Below, piece by piece: positions 1-8,787 of a stretch of DNA of 64,000 nucleotides (the first letter of the stretch is position 1; each line of letters begins with the position of its first letter). This DNA is from Martinezella rhizogenes (GTDB lineage: Bacteria > Pseudomonadota > Alphaproteobacteria > Rhizobiales > Rhizobiaceae). The stretch spans positions 496,001 through 560,000 of the forward strand of contig JAAMEZ010000006.1 of assembly GCA_013322215.1 (NCBI GenBank). Direction: 5' to 3'. The notes below the pieces were generated by a model. The model was not told the DNA's origin, made no database searches, and saw nothing but the letters and a program-made list of their open reading frames with translations. The position numbers and the translations under genes are program-made.

Positions 1-157
1 CGAGGCGCGGCGAGCACATGCGACCGCGCGGATGGTCATAGCGAGCCTGCTGAACACCGGGATGGAAATCGTTGGCGGAGGCCGTGACGGCCGTTGCGGA
101 AATGGCGCCGAGCGCGATGATAGCTGCAATACCTGCCTTGGCGAAAAGATTGGTCAT
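1..157 (-). CDS. Small exported protein, N-terminal part only
   Basis: Only the first 52 codons are inside the window; the gene runs off the left edge. A clear Sec-type signal peptide is seen: Lys7, a hydrophobic Ala/Ile/Leu core from about residue 8 to 24, and an Ala-Ser-Ala cleavage motif at 26-28. The mature part starts Asn-Asp-Phe-His-Pro and the visible end reads Cys-Ser-Pro-Arg-Leu, a motif I associate with short conserved rhizobial periplasmic proteins. The start is preceded by GGAG about 7 bases upstream. The function is unknown, and the family assignment is from memory of similar small proteins. Confidence 0.6.
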   Translation of the reverse strand, partial: MTNLFAKAGIAAIIALGAISATAVTASANDFHPGVQQARYDHPRGRMCSPRL

Positions 158-324
158 GGTGCTTCTCCTTCAAATCCTTGCTGCGGATCGTTGCAATCCC
201 GTATGGGCCAATACCTTTGGGATTGAGGCCACGTTAGGTCAGCCAAGCTGAACCGAACGCGAACTGTCCGTTCAGATTGTATTCATGACGATTAACAACC
301 AATTGACGTAGCGCCGGGTAAAGT

Positions 325-750
325 TCACACGGAAAGATGCAGCACGATTTCGCGCCGATGCGGCCGGTCACGATGCTCGAAAAGATAGATGCCCTGCCAG
401 GTGCCGAGCGCCAGCCGGCCGTGCATCACCGGAATGCCGATCGAGACCTGCATCAGCGCGGCCTTGATATGCGCCGGCATATCGTCCGGCCCCTCCATCG
501 TGTGCACGATCCAGCGCATCGAGGGATCGGACGATGACGGCACGAGCCGGCTGAAGAAGGCCTTGAGGTCCGTCTTCACGTCAAGATCGGCATTTTCCTG
601 AATCAGGAGGGAACAGGAAGTGTGGCGGACGAAGACGGTCAGAAGCCCTTCGCCACCGGACGTAGCGGTGCGGACGAATTCCGCCACCTTATCGGTAAAT
701 TCATAGAGCCCCTGCCCGTGGGTGGAGAGCGTGACAACGGTTTGCGGCAT
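325..750 (-). CDS. yjbQ: YjbQ/UPF0047 family protein (secondary thiamine-phosphate synthase-like)
   Basis: This 141-residue protein has the full length of the YjbQ (UPF0047) family. Family hallmarks are visible: the HTSCSL segment at 43-48 followed by the NAD turn at 53-55, His83 and His94 of the metal-binding centre, and the C-terminal GTWQGIYLFEHR block at 116-127. Family members from E. coli and other bacteria have weak thiamine-phosphate synthase activity and may have another main role. The gene is monocistronic here, with an 83-base gap to the next minus-strand gene. The family call is firm; the physiological role is not known. Confidence 0.88.
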   Translation of the reverse strand: MPQTVVTLSTHGQGLYEFTDKVAEFVRTATSGGEGLLTVFVRHTSCSLLIQENADLDVKTDLKAFFSRLVPSSSDPSMRWIVHTMEGPDDMPAHIKAALMQVSIGIPVMHGRLALGTWQGIYLFEHRDRPHRREIVLHLSV

Positions 751-833
751 GGCATTCCCCGAATATGGCGGTAGCGATCCGCATCAGGTCGGGCGCAGCG
801 GCCGGAATGTCAAGTCCGGCCACTGTCATGAGG

Positions 834-1187
834 CTATAGCGAGATGATGATGTTGAAACCGCCATAGATCAGGCGCTTGCCGTCAAAGGGCATGTTTTGC
901 ATGTCATCCTTCAAACGCGGGTCGGCCATGACCTTCGCCAATACTGCGTCGCGGCTCTCTCGCGATTCGTAGGTGATCCATGAGAACACCACGACCTCGT
1001 CTTCCTTCGCCTGCACGGCACGCGGGAAAGAAGTAAGTTCGCCATACGGCACATCGTCGCCTATGGCCTCGACATAGCTGAGCGCGCCATGCTCGCGCCA
1101 GACATCGCCGGCCCTGCGCGCCTGCGCCTTGTATGCTTCAATCTTGTCTTTCGGCACGGCAAGGATGAAGCCATCGACATAGGACAT
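834..1187 (-). CDS. DUF1428 family protein (YbaA-like)
   Basis: A 117-residue protein starting MSYVDGFILAVP, typical of the DUF1428 family of dimeric ferredoxin-like alpha/beta-barrel proteins. The conserved blocks are the N-terminal YVDGF strand, the central AxxWxxHGAL-type segment (residues 27-36) and the C-terminal MPFDGKRLIYGGF block (99-111). The open frame continues upstream to 1655, but the ATG at 1187 has a GAGGAGG ribosome site just upstream and matches the usual family length, so the longer form is rejected. It is divergent from the acetyltransferase gene at 1332. Biochemical function is unknown for the family. Confidence 0.85.
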   Translation of the reverse strand: MSYVDGFILAVPKDKIEAYKAQARRAGDVWREHGALSYVEAIGDDVPYGELTSFPRAVQAKEDEVVVFSWITYESRESRDAVLAKVMADPRLKDDMQNMPFDGKRLIYGGFNIIISL

Positions 1188-1331
1188 TTCTGCCTCCTCT
1201 GTTCTATGTTCACCTTTGGAAGACGGTTGACGGCAATCAGATCCGACATTGGCGGCAGATATTTTCCGCACGCCTGCCGGTTGGTCGGAAACGGCCGCGA
1301 ATTCGCTGAACGATCCCACGGAGGATTGCCA

Positions 1332-1724
1332 ATGACGATAGAATACCAGAATGATCCCAAGCTCGAAAATGAGGCGCTCAACGCCCTGTGGGCAACCGCA
1401 TGGGACAGCTCCTCCCCGCGGGATTTCCAGCCCATTCTCTCCCGAAACCTCGCGCATGTGGGTGCATTCGCCGGCGCAAGGTTGGTGGGCTTCGTCAATG
1501 TCGCATGGGATGGCGGCGTTCATGCCTTCATCCTCGACACCTGCGTCGATCCGGAATTTCGGCGTAGAGGTATAGCAAGCGTTCTGGTCAAGCGGGCGAA
1601 AACCTTGGCTCGCGAGCGCGGCGCGGAATGGTTGCACGTCGATTTTGAACCACACCTCACCGGCTTTTATCGAAGGCTCGGTTTTGCTCCCACTGAAGCC
1701 GGTCTCATTCGGCTGCGCGACTAG
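1332..1724 (+). CDS. GNAT family N-acetyltransferase
   Basis: A 130-residue single-domain GNAT acetyltransferase, which transfers acetyl from acetyl-CoA to an amine of unknown identity. The CoA-binding motif A is visible around residues 73-89, with the DPEFRRRGIASVLV core (R-R-R-G-I-A). The C-terminal GFYRRLGFAP block is the usual motif B. The open frame begins at 1089, but the ATG at 1332 follows a GGAGG ribosome site by 7 bases and gives a normal GNAT length. It converges on the LysR gene with only 14 bases between stops. The substrate cannot be told from sequence. Confidence 0.85.
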   Translation: MTIEYQNDPKLENEALNALWATAWDSSSPRDFQPILSRNLAHVGAFAGARLVGFVNVAWDGGVHAFILDTCVDPEFRRRGIASVLVKRAKTLARERGAEWLHVDFEPHLTGFYRRLGFAPTEAGLIRLRD

Positions 1725-1738
1725 CGGACCATTCCCCG

Positions 1739-2665
1739 CTAGTCCGGCGAACGAATTTGCGAGAGCAGCCAGTTGCGGAACAGAGCTGCAGCCGAGTTCA
1801 CCAAGGCGTTCGGCGGATAGACCAGGCTATAGCTGACAGCAGCCGGCTGCACCTCAACAAAGCATCTGACCAGCTTTTTTTCGGCGAGATCGCGTGCCAC
1901 CAGCGAGCTTCGCACGAGAGCGAAGCCACGTCCCAGCCGGCAAGCCTCCAGCATTTCGGCGAAGGAGTTAAACAAAGTCGCCTCCTCGACCGCTCGTGCA
2001 ATGTCGAAATGCGGATTTGCTTCGCCGTCGCTCTCACCGACGACCTGCTCGTGCCAGCGCTGCCAATCCAGAATCGTATGCCGCATGCCGGAATAGAGCA
2101 GAAGCGGAGCGGCCCTTATGGCCCAGCGCGGCGGTAATCGTTTGGACAGTTCTGGCGAACTGACGACGAACTCCTCGTCAGTCAACAGTTCTTCTTGTGT
2201 AAGACCGGCATCGGCGCGGCCGAGCCAGACGGCGAGATCGGCGCCACCAGGCTGAAAATCCGGACGCTGGTAACCGACGGCCAGCTTCACTTCAACTTCC
2301 GGATGGCGCTGGCAGAAATCCGGCAGCCGCGCCGCCAGCCACTGGCTGGAAAACTCCGGCGAGACGGATACCGCAACGCTGCGAACCGAAATGCTCGCAC
2401 GCGCCTGGTACAGCGCCGTTTCCAGCTCGGCGATCGTGCTTGAAATTGCGGGATGCAGGCGGGCACCCAACCGTGTCAGCCGCGCCCCATTTCGGCCGCG
2501 GTCGAACAAGCGCCCGCCGATCCATCCTTCCAGCTGCGCAAGCTGATGGCTGATCGCCGTCTGTGTCTGCCCTATCCGTTCCGCAGCACGGCCGAAGCCG
2601 CCAGTCTCGGCAATGGCGCAGAATGTCTGAAGCACCGAGAGCGGTGGTAGCGGCCTCTTTCCCAT
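1739..2665 (-). CDS. LysR family transcriptional regulator (GcvA-like)
   Basis: A 308-residue LysR-type regulator. The N-terminal winged helix-turn-helix spans about residues 7-66 (AERIGQTQTAISHQLAQLE is the recognition region), followed by a two-lobed effector domain in which the PxFxxxWLxxRLP segment at about 104-115 is typical of the GcvA subgroup. It faces a small plus-strand gene starting at 2763 across a 97-base gap, the normal arrangement for a LysR target, so that small gene or the regulator itself are the likely targets. The ligand is unknown. There is no gcv or beta-lactamase gene nearby, so GcvA-like refers only to sequence type. Confidence 0.85.
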   Translation of the reverse strand: MGKRPLPPLSVLQTFCAIAETGGFGRAAERIGQTQTAISHQLAQLEGWIGGRLFDRGRNGARLTRLGARLHPAISSTIAELETALYQARASISVRSVAVSVSPEFSSQWLAARLPDFCQRHPEVEVKLAVGYQRPDFQPGGADLAVWLGRADAGLTQEELLTDEEFVVSSPELSKRLPPRWAIRAAPLLLYSGMRHTILDWQRWHEQVVGESDGEANPHFDIARAVEEATLFNSFAEMLEACRLGRGFALVRSSLVARDLAEKKLVRCFVEVQPAAVSYSLVYPPNALVNSAAALFRNWLLSQIRSPD

Positions 2666-2762
2666 GAAAATCCCTCATGCTTTACAGCGCAAGGATTCAT
2701 TATACACCACCATATTCCAAGCGCATCTGTCTAGTGACTGAACACTTCGAGGTCAAAAATAG

Positions 2763-2957
2763 ATGAGCATTCTTCATGCTAGAAGCTGGAAACACTGGAT
2801 CTTGCGGCTCCTGATCCGACAAGGAGGAACAGAACGACGATCGCATATGGAAGGTGGCCAGAAGCGCGACACGCTATATCAGGCAAACCAACATCTGTTG
2901 CGGGATGTCGGGATAAGCAACCTTGCGGAAGAGCGATCCAATGATGGACGTCGCTAG
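2763..2957 (+). CDS. Small protein resembling DUF1127 (YjiS-like)
   Basis: A 64-residue basic protein. The segment around residues 39-53 (QANQHLLRDVGISNL) resembles the conserved core of DUF1127 proteins, which end in a similar LxDIGxSR-type motif. The N-terminal half carries a Trp-Lys-His-Trp and several Arg residues, also in character. It is divergent from a LysR gene and its last 4 bases overlap the end of the convergent MFS gene. The ribosome site is weak (GAGG about 12 bases before the ATG), so the start is uncertain. It could be a chance frame, but the motif argues against that. Confidence 0.5.
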   Translation: MSILHARSWKHWILRLLIRQGGTERRSHMEGGQKRDTLYQANQHLLRDVGISNLAEERSNDGRR

Positions 2958-4183
2958 CCTCTGAGCGTCTTCACCCTGGTCAGGTCCGGAAAGAGACGCA
3001 TCCAGAGCAGCACTACGACAATGGTCCCGACGCCGCCGACAATGCCAGTCAACACAGGTCCAAGTGCACTGGCAAGCATGCCCGATTCGAATTCGCCAAG
3101 CTGATTGGACGTGCCGATGAACAGCGAATTCACGGCATTGACGCGGCCACGCATGGCATCCGGCGTCAAGAGCTGCACGAGCGAACTGCGCACGACGACG
3201 CTGACGGTATCCGAAGCGCCGACGACGAAGAGCGCGGCGACCGAAAGGATGATGTTGCTCGACAGCGAAAAGACGATGGTGGCCACTCCGAAAATGAGCA
3301 CCGCAAACAGCATCTTCTTGCCGACATCGCTCTGTAGCGGCCGGCGTGCCAGCCAGATCGACATGACCAGCGCGCCGATCGCCGGCGCAGCGCGCAACAG
3401 GCCAAGCCCCCAGGGACCGGCATGCAGGATATCGCGCGCAAACATCGGCAGCAGCGCCGTCGCACCACCCAGCAGCACGGCAAAGAGATCGAGCGAGATC
3501 GTGCCGAGCATGACCGGACGGCTCTTGATAAAAGAAACGCCGGCAAAGACGGACCTCAGCGTCACCGGCTCGCGTGACGACGGCTGCTCCCGTTCGACCC
3601 GGATCGAAATGACATTGATGCTCGCGATGACATAAAGCAAGGCGGAAACGGCAAATGGAGCGACAGGGCTGGCGCCATAAAGCAGGCCGCCGAGCGACGG
3701 CCCGATGATGAAAGCCGTTTGCATCATCGAGGTCGACGTGGCGATGGCGACCTGCAGCAGCGACGTCGGCACGATATTGGGCAAAAGCGCCGCCATGGTC
3801 GGACGCTCGAAGGCCGTGGCCGCACCCATGACGGCAACGGCAGCCAGAATGCCGGCAGGTCCTATCCAATGAAACCAGACGGCCATGGCAAGGACGAGCG
3901 CGGTCAGCGCCTCGATCAGTTGGCAGGCAAGGCCGATACGGCGCCGGTCGAACCGATCGGCAACATGCCCGACGACGAAGGTCAGGATGACCATCGGCAG
4001 AAACTGGCAGAAGCCGACGAGGCCGAGGAAAAAGGCGCTATGGGTCTGATCGTAGATCATCCAGCCCATGGCGACAGTCACCGACTGAAAGCCTATCGAG
4101 GAAAAGACGCGCGATGCGGCGAATGAACGATAGCCGGGGTGACCGAGCACGCTTGGCCGGTCAAGATTCTGCAGGGTATCCAT
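2954..4183 (-). CDS. MFS transporter (EntS/MFS_3-type exporter)
   Basis: A 409-residue inner-membrane protein with about twelve hydrophobic segments, of the MFS_3 (EntS-like) group. The loop 2-3 signature VGHVADRFDRRRIG is visible, and a central charged loop around residues 185-200 separates the two halves. Such proteins export small molecules by proton antiport; the substrate here is unknown. The frame opens at 4231, but ATG 4183 begins MDTLQNLDRPSVLG, which fits the short cytoplasmic N-terminus of relatives. It lies 95 bases behind the B3/4-domain gene on the same strand and may be co-transcribed with it. Confidence 0.85.
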   Translation of the reverse strand: MDTLQNLDRPSVLGHPGYRSFAASRVFSSIGFQSVTVAMGWMIYDQTHSAFFLGLVGFCQFLPMVILTFVVGHVADRFDRRRIGLACQLIEALTALVLAMAVWFHWIGPAGILAAVAVMGAATAFERPTMAALLPNIVPTSLLQVAIATSTSMMQTAFIIGPSLGGLLYGASPVAPFAVSALLYVIASINVISIRVEREQPSSREPVTLRSVFAGVSFIKSRPVMLGTISLDLFAVLLGGATALLPMFARDILHAGPWGLGLLRAAPAIGALVMSIWLARRPLQSDVGKKMLFAVLIFGVATIVFSLSSNIILSVAALFVVGASDTVSVVVRSSLVQLLTPDAMRGRVNAVNSLFIGTSNQLGEFESGMLASALGPVLTGIVGGVGTIVVVLLWMRLFPDLTRVKTLRG

Positions 4184-4278
4184 GAGCCTTCTTCGTCTGC
4201 CGGCACGGACGCTCGCAGACACGCTTCTCAACAGTCGAAAATTCTACAGCCCCCTGCTCTGCCTGAACGCGCTCTCTG

Positions 4279-5010
4279 TCAATCTCGTTTTTGCTGCAGT
4301 TGCAAATTCATCGCGGACGATAGATCAAATCGCGGTGAGGACGGGCTGAGGAGGCCCCGCTTGGCCTCGATCGACCAGATGGCGACCAACTCCGCTGCGA
4401 TCGCGTCAACCAGCTTTGGAACATCACAGTCTGCCGATTCGTGCAGCGCCTCAGCGACGACCAGCACCGAACGTGTATCATGGCGCACCGCGGATAAACC
4501 ACTCTGGCGATTGGTCCAGCGTCGGGCATGCGCCTGCCCTGCTCCATCGGCGAAGATCACCTCCCCCGCCTCCGGATGCTCCATCTCGCCGGAAAAGGTC
4601 AAATAGGATTCACTGCCGCTCGCATGCCGCACTTCGAGATCGTCAGATATTTTCGCGAGATCGAAAACGGCAATGGGAATGCCGAAAGCGATCGAAATGG
4701 CATTGCAGACGTCGACAAGCGGATGCAGCCGCGGCAACGCCCCTTCCTGGCGAAATCGGCGAAGCAGAGCTTCGGATGCGCAACGATATTGCGTCGGCTT
4801 CAATCCCATCTTGGAGAAACTCCGCCGCCAGGCCTGGATTTCTGCCATCTCGCCCTCAGGGCCTCGCATCAGCCGATCTGCGGCAATCGCATGATACTTG
4901 GCAATTCGATCGTCGACATCGACAGTCGAGGTGATCCCTTCGGCGAACAACACGCCGGGAACCAGCTCTGGAAACTCGCCCCACATCTCGTTCGAATGGC
5001 GGAAAAACAT
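4279..5010 (-). CDS. B3/B4 tRNA-binding-domain protein (COG3382-like)
   Basis: A 243-residue stand-alone version of the B3/4 domain that edits mischarged tRNA in the beta subunit of phenylalanyl-tRNA synthetase. Typical features are the WRxxFSKMGLKPTQYRCASEAL segment near residues 62-82, the PLVDVCNAISIAFGIPI block at 97-113, and the AGEVIFADGAGQAHARRWTNRQ stretch in the C-terminal half. Stand-alone members are thought to act on tRNA, but I know of no settled role. It sits 80 bases downstream of an AraC regulator on the same strand. Confidence 0.8.
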   Translation of the reverse strand: MFFRHSNEMWGEFPELVPGVLFAEGITSTVDVDDRIAKYHAIAADRLMRGPEGEMAEIQAWRRSFSKMGLKPTQYRCASEALLRRFRQEGALPRLHPLVDVCNAISIAFGIPIAVFDLAKISDDLEVRHASGSESYLTFSGEMEHPEAGEVIFADGAGQAHARRWTNRQSGLSAVRHDTRSVLVVAEALHESADCDVPKLVDAIAAELVAIWSIEAKRGLLSPSSPRFDLSSAMNLQLQQKRD

Positions 5011-5090
5011 GGCATCTCCTTATAGGCATTTGCTTGGTGCCGCAGAAAACCCCGTCATTATCCCCCGGTCTTGAATAAAATTGCAGAAAC

Positions 5091-5897
5091 TCAGCGGATG
5101 GCCGCGGCATAGGCGCCTGGCGAAACGCCGAAATTGCGGACGAAGAGGCGCGTCATATGGCTCTGATCGGAAAAGCCGCTGGCAAAGGCCACTTCCGCGA
5201 GGGACGTGCCCCCCGCAATCAGCCGCCGCGCTTCGTGAATGCGACGCTGCATGAGATAGGCATGCGGCGTCAGTCCCGTCGCCTTGGTGAAAGCACGCAG
5301 GAAACGGAAGTGGCTCAAGCCACACAATTCTGCCAGTTCGGCGAGGGTCAAGGGAGCAGCGGGATCGTCATCGATCAGCTCACGCGCCCTGTTTACATCA
5401 GCGGGCACCGCATCCGCACGCAAACCGCCGGTTCCTTCACGCATTACGGCAGCGAGAAGCGACAGCAGCAACCCATCCCGCAGGAGGGAACCCTCGGTCG
5501 CGTCTTCGATCAGAAGCGAGAACAGAGTTTTGAAATGCCTGCCCATCCCACCCTCGCGGATGACAGGTGCCGGAAATTCCATCGCACCGAACCTGCCCTC
5601 ACTAACATCGCGCAACAAGTCACCGATCAGCCGGGGATCGAAATAGAGCATGGACCAGGCGCGGCTCTCGCCGACGGGCATGCCGTCATGCACCTCGTTC
5701 GGGTTGACACTGATGACGTCCCCGGCCTCGGCCTGCACTATCCCTCGCCCGCTCAGTGAAACCTGCGCGCCAGCCTCGATAACCCCAATGCCGAACTGAT
5801 CATGCGTATGCTTGGGAAAGCTGTGGCCGGTCTCGGCCCGGACTGCCTCGATGCCGGCAAGGCGAGAGCGGTATATTCGGAATTGGCCTGACTTCAT
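5091..5897 (-). CDS. AraC family transcriptional regulator
   Basis: A 268-residue regulator with an N-terminal cupin-like ligand domain (about residues 15-140; His-x-His-x-x-x-Gln at FPKHTHDQFGIGV) and a C-terminal pair of helix-turn-helix motifs (about 165-268). The second HTH carries the AraC signature AEVAFASGFSDQSHMTRLF. The open frame begins with a GTG at 5918, but ATG 5897 has GGAAGG 8 bases upstream and is preferred. It is followed by the B3/4-domain gene. Relatives often control an adjacent exporter; a DMT permease gene lies just upstream (5993) on the same strand. Confidence 0.87.
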   Translation of the reverse strand: MKSGQFRIYRSRLAGIEAVRAETGHSFPKHTHDQFGIGVIEAGAQVSLSGRGIVQAEAGDVISVNPNEVHDGMPVGESRAWSMLYFDPRLIGDLLRDVSEGRFGAMEFPAPVIREGGMGRHFKTLFSLLIEDATEGSLLRDGLLLSLLAAVMREGTGGLRADAVPADVNRARELIDDDPAAPLTLAELAELCGLSHFRFLRAFTKATGLTPHAYLMQRRIHEARRLIAGGTSLAEVAFASGFSDQSHMTRLFVRNFGVSPGAYAAAIR

Positions 5898-5992
5898 CAA
5901 TATCGCCTTCCATACCACCAGTATCGTCGCGCCAGCGATGGTATCGCCTCCAATGCGGCAATGTTGCTCGCCCGCAATCCGGAAGCAACGCT

Positions 5993-6970
5993 TTAAGCGC
6001 CTCCGCCCACCTTTTCATCCTCCGCCGTCGCCAATGCCGCTTGCGTATTGCCGGCAACTGCGGTCGGCAGCGGCGTGCCGCGCTTGCGCTCCCGCGCCAG
6101 CGTCAGCAGACCGGAAAAGATGATGAGGACGATACCGAGGGCCATAGGCGTGTCGATACTGTCATTGAACAACAGATAACCGAAGGCGATCGCCCACAGC
6201 ATCTGGCTATATTGCGGCGGCGCGACAAGATTGGCCGGCGCCATCTGCGCGGCCGTCAGCAGCAGGACGTTGCCGAATGCACCGAGCAGGCCGTAGCTCG
6301 CCAGAAAAATCCACTGCGTCGGCGTCGGCATGGTGACTTCGGAGATCATGAGGAAGCCACTGACGATGAGCGTTCCGAAGAGGCCTGCGCCATAGAGCGA
6401 AATGCGCTTCTCCTTCGAACCAAGCGCGCGGTTGATGACGATGGAGATTGCCGCCGCAAGACCGCCGATCGCCGCGCAGAGGTGCCCGACCGAAAGCTCG
6501 CGAAAGCCGGGCCTCAGAACGATCAGCACCCCGACGAAACCGAGAATGACGGCCGTCCAGCGCTGCCAGCGCACATCTTCCTTGAGAAAGATCACGGAAA
6601 GAATGGTCACGAAGGACGGCAGCAGGAAGAGCAGCGCAAAGGCTTCCGCCATCGGCAGCATCGTGAAGGCAATGACGGAGCAGATGGCGCCGGTCGCGCC
6701 GCAGACGAAGCGCAGCAGCCACAAGGGACGGTTCGTTGTCCTCACCATATCGAGCCAGCCATCCTCCCGCTTCTTCAGAAACGGAACGGCGGCAAAGCCA
6801 AACAACGCGCCGATGAAGGCGACCTGATAGGAGGGGATCACTCCATGAAGGATTTTGATCGAGGCGTCGCTGAAAGCGAAGACGGCGTAGGACGCGAATG
6901 CCACAAGGACACCACGCAGGGCGGAACGGCCCACGGCCGCGGAACTGGAATCGGCTGTAATCGAGGACAT
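5993..6970 (-). CDS. DMT/EamA family permease
   Basis: A 325-residue inner-membrane protein with ten predicted hydrophobic helices in two EamA repeats (about residues 20-150 and 165-290). It is expected to be an exporter or metabolite permease of the drug/metabolite transporter superfamily; the substrate is unknown. The C-terminus has a hydrophilic tail of about 30 residues rich in Ala and Glu. The frame opens at a GTG (7003), but the ATG at 6970 is more usual; neither has a strong ribosome site. It precedes the AraC regulator by 95 bases on the same strand. Confidence 0.85.
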   Translation of the reverse strand: MSSITADSSSAAVGRSALRGVLVAFASYAVFAFSDASIKILHGVIPSYQVAFIGALFGFAAVPFLKKREDGWLDMVRTTNRPLWLLRFVCGATGAICSVIAFTMLPMAEAFALLFLLPSFVTILSVIFLKEDVRWQRWTAVILGFVGVLIVLRPGFRELSVGHLCAAIGGLAAAISIVINRALGSKEKRISLYGAGLFGTLIVSGFLMISEVTMPTPTQWIFLASYGLLGAFGNVLLLTAAQMAPANLVAPPQYSQMLWAIAFGYLLFNDSIDTPMALGIVLIIFSGLLTLARERKRGTPLPTAVAGNTQAALATAEDEKVGGGA

Positions 6971-7108
6971 CGGAATCTTGAGAAAAGTGCGATGGGAGGA
7001 CACTGAATCAGTGAGATACAGGCAATTGTATGATGAAATGGGCTAAATTTCGATTGGGTTGGGAATAAACTATTGTTTCAACCGGACGTTTGAGGCGACT
7101 ACGCAACG

Positions 7109-8551
7109 TCAGTTTCCGAGAAAAAGGGATTTATTCATCTGGCTAGAAGAAATCTTCCCTCTGAGCGTATAGGAAAAAGCAACCACTTTAAGAGCATCGC
7201 TATCCACTTCACATGTAAACGCCACTCGCAGCCAGCCATTGGGCGTTTGAACCGCGGCCCCGTCCCCAAATAAGCTGATTTCAGACAGCATCGCCGGCGA
7301 AAGAGCTGAATTCGCGAGACCAAAGGCTTGCAGATCATGACGAAATTGCAAAAGCTCCTCGGAATTGCAAAGATAACGCACCCGATCACGTCGTGACAGC
7401 TTCTTCCAAGCATCGTAGTCGCTTTTAGATAGACGCGCTATTTCCTCGCCCGAATGGAGCTTTTTCGCCTGAATAGCTCTCTTCGGTACAAGCGATTTTG
7501 GCGGTTGTGGCTCAGTGACCAACGCAGTGCCGCTCGTCGGATCGCTTTGACTACTGGAAGCGGCAGATTGGCTTTGAGCACTCTGCTGTGCTGGAGATGG
7601 CCTCACTGCCGGAACGACAATCTGAGGCGGGTCTTTCGCCTCATCCTTGGCCTGCCCGGCCGGAGACTGCTGCTGCGGATCGGATGATGGTGCCTGTGCG
7701 GCAGCTTGTGCCTGCGGATCATTCTGATCTACCGCTGGGGCCTGCGGCTGCTGCACCTGCGAATCCGAAGGCTCGTTGGTCGCCAGCACGTCTGGTGCGG
7801 TCGACGAGGCTTTGGCGGCCGAGTCGCTTGCCGGCGGTTGAGCCACATTTGTCTGCTGATCCTTGGCGTCAGCTTGTTGTTGGGCTTCCTGCGCCTGTTG
7901 TGCCGCCTGTGCTTGGGCCTCGGCTTGCGCAGCCGCCTGTTGTTCAGCCGCAGCATCGTTCGGAGGCGTTGGAGGGGTATCGTCCTTCGACTGTTCCGAA
8001 GCGTCTGCCTGCTGCGTGGTGTTTGCGTCCTTCTGATCACCCTTCATGTCTGGAAGCGGAGTCTCGGTCGCAGAGGGCCGTTGCTCCGCCTTCTCGACGG
8101 GCTTGTCAGTGGCGGGATCATCGGGTTTGGGCTCAGACTTCGCCTGCTCTACCGGCTTATCCGCCTTGGCCTCGTCAGGTTTGGATGCAGGCTTCTCTGC
8201 CTGCTTCTTGCCGTTGGGATCGGATTGCTTTGGGGGCTGTTCGTCCGCTTTCTTTCCCTCGGGCTGCTGAGGCTCCTGTTGAGCTTCTGCCGTTTGTTGC
8301 GCCGGCTTCTCGTCTGGTCTTGGCGTCGGCTTCGGAGGCTGGTCGGGCTTTTCATTCTCCTTCGTTGCCAGCTCTTTCTTTTCATCCTGCTGCGGCACGA
8401 GCTCGACATTGACGCTCTGCTCGGGCTTCGCCTCGGGCGGCGCCGGCAGCAGCGGCAGCAGAAACACCGCGACAAACAGGACGTGCAGAAGGATCGACAG
8501 GACAAAGCCCGGCCTTATCTCCCTATCCCGTTTTTCCGCCACCTTTTCCAT
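7109..8551 (-). CDS. TonB-like membrane-anchored DUF930 protein with a long Pro/Gln/Ala linker
   Basis: A 480-residue protein. Residues 1-14 are charged and cytoplasmic, 15-37 form one transmembrane helix, about 40-360 are a low-complexity periplasmic stretch of Pro, Gln, Ala, Lys and Glu, and about 360-480 form a DUF930 domain with a conserved CNSEELLQF segment and a second Cys (FTCEVDSDALK). The layout resembles TonB or TolA: inner-membrane anchor, stiff spacer, folded C-terminal domain. Function is not known, but spanning the periplasm is a reasonable inference. The repetitive composition creates long meaningless frames on the opposite strand. No ExbB/ExbD genes are adjacent. Confidence 0.78.
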   Translation of the reverse strand: MEKVAEKRDREIRPGFVLSILLHVLFVAVFLLPLLPAPPEAKPEQSVNVELVPQQDEKKELATKENEKPDQPPKPTPRPDEKPAQQTAEAQQEPQQPEGKKADEQPPKQSDPNGKKQAEKPASKPDEAKADKPVEQAKSEPKPDDPATDKPVEKAEQRPSATETPLPDMKGDQKDANTTQQADASEQSKDDTPPTPPNDAAAEQQAAAQAEAQAQAAQQAQEAQQQADAKDQQTNVAQPPASDSAAKASSTAPDVLATNEPSDSQVQQPQAPAVDQNDPQAQAAAQAPSSDPQQQSPAGQAKDEAKDPPQIVVPAVRPSPAQQSAQSQSAASSSQSDPTSGTALVTEPQPPKSLVPKRAIQAKKLHSGEEIARLSKSDYDAWKKLSRRDRVRYLCNSEELLQFRHDLQAFGLANSALSPAMLSEISLFGDGAAVQTPNGWLRVAFTCEVDSDALKVVAFSYTLRGKISSSQMNKSLFLGN

Positions 8552-8787
8552 CGTTCAGCGGATGGCTCGGGAAGAGAAAGCAATCAGGCGAAAACAACGC
8601 ATCGATTCATTCGATCCTTATCGGCAAACAGATCCGAAGACTTTCCGGTCGCTGACATATGGTACCCGACCACGCGCCGGGAAAGAGGCCTCGGTCGAAA
8701 TCGAACTTGTCAGGCCTCCGCGCGATCCGCAATGGCGCAAAAACAAACCTGCGTGATCACCCGGTGCAAAGACGACCGCATCCACCG

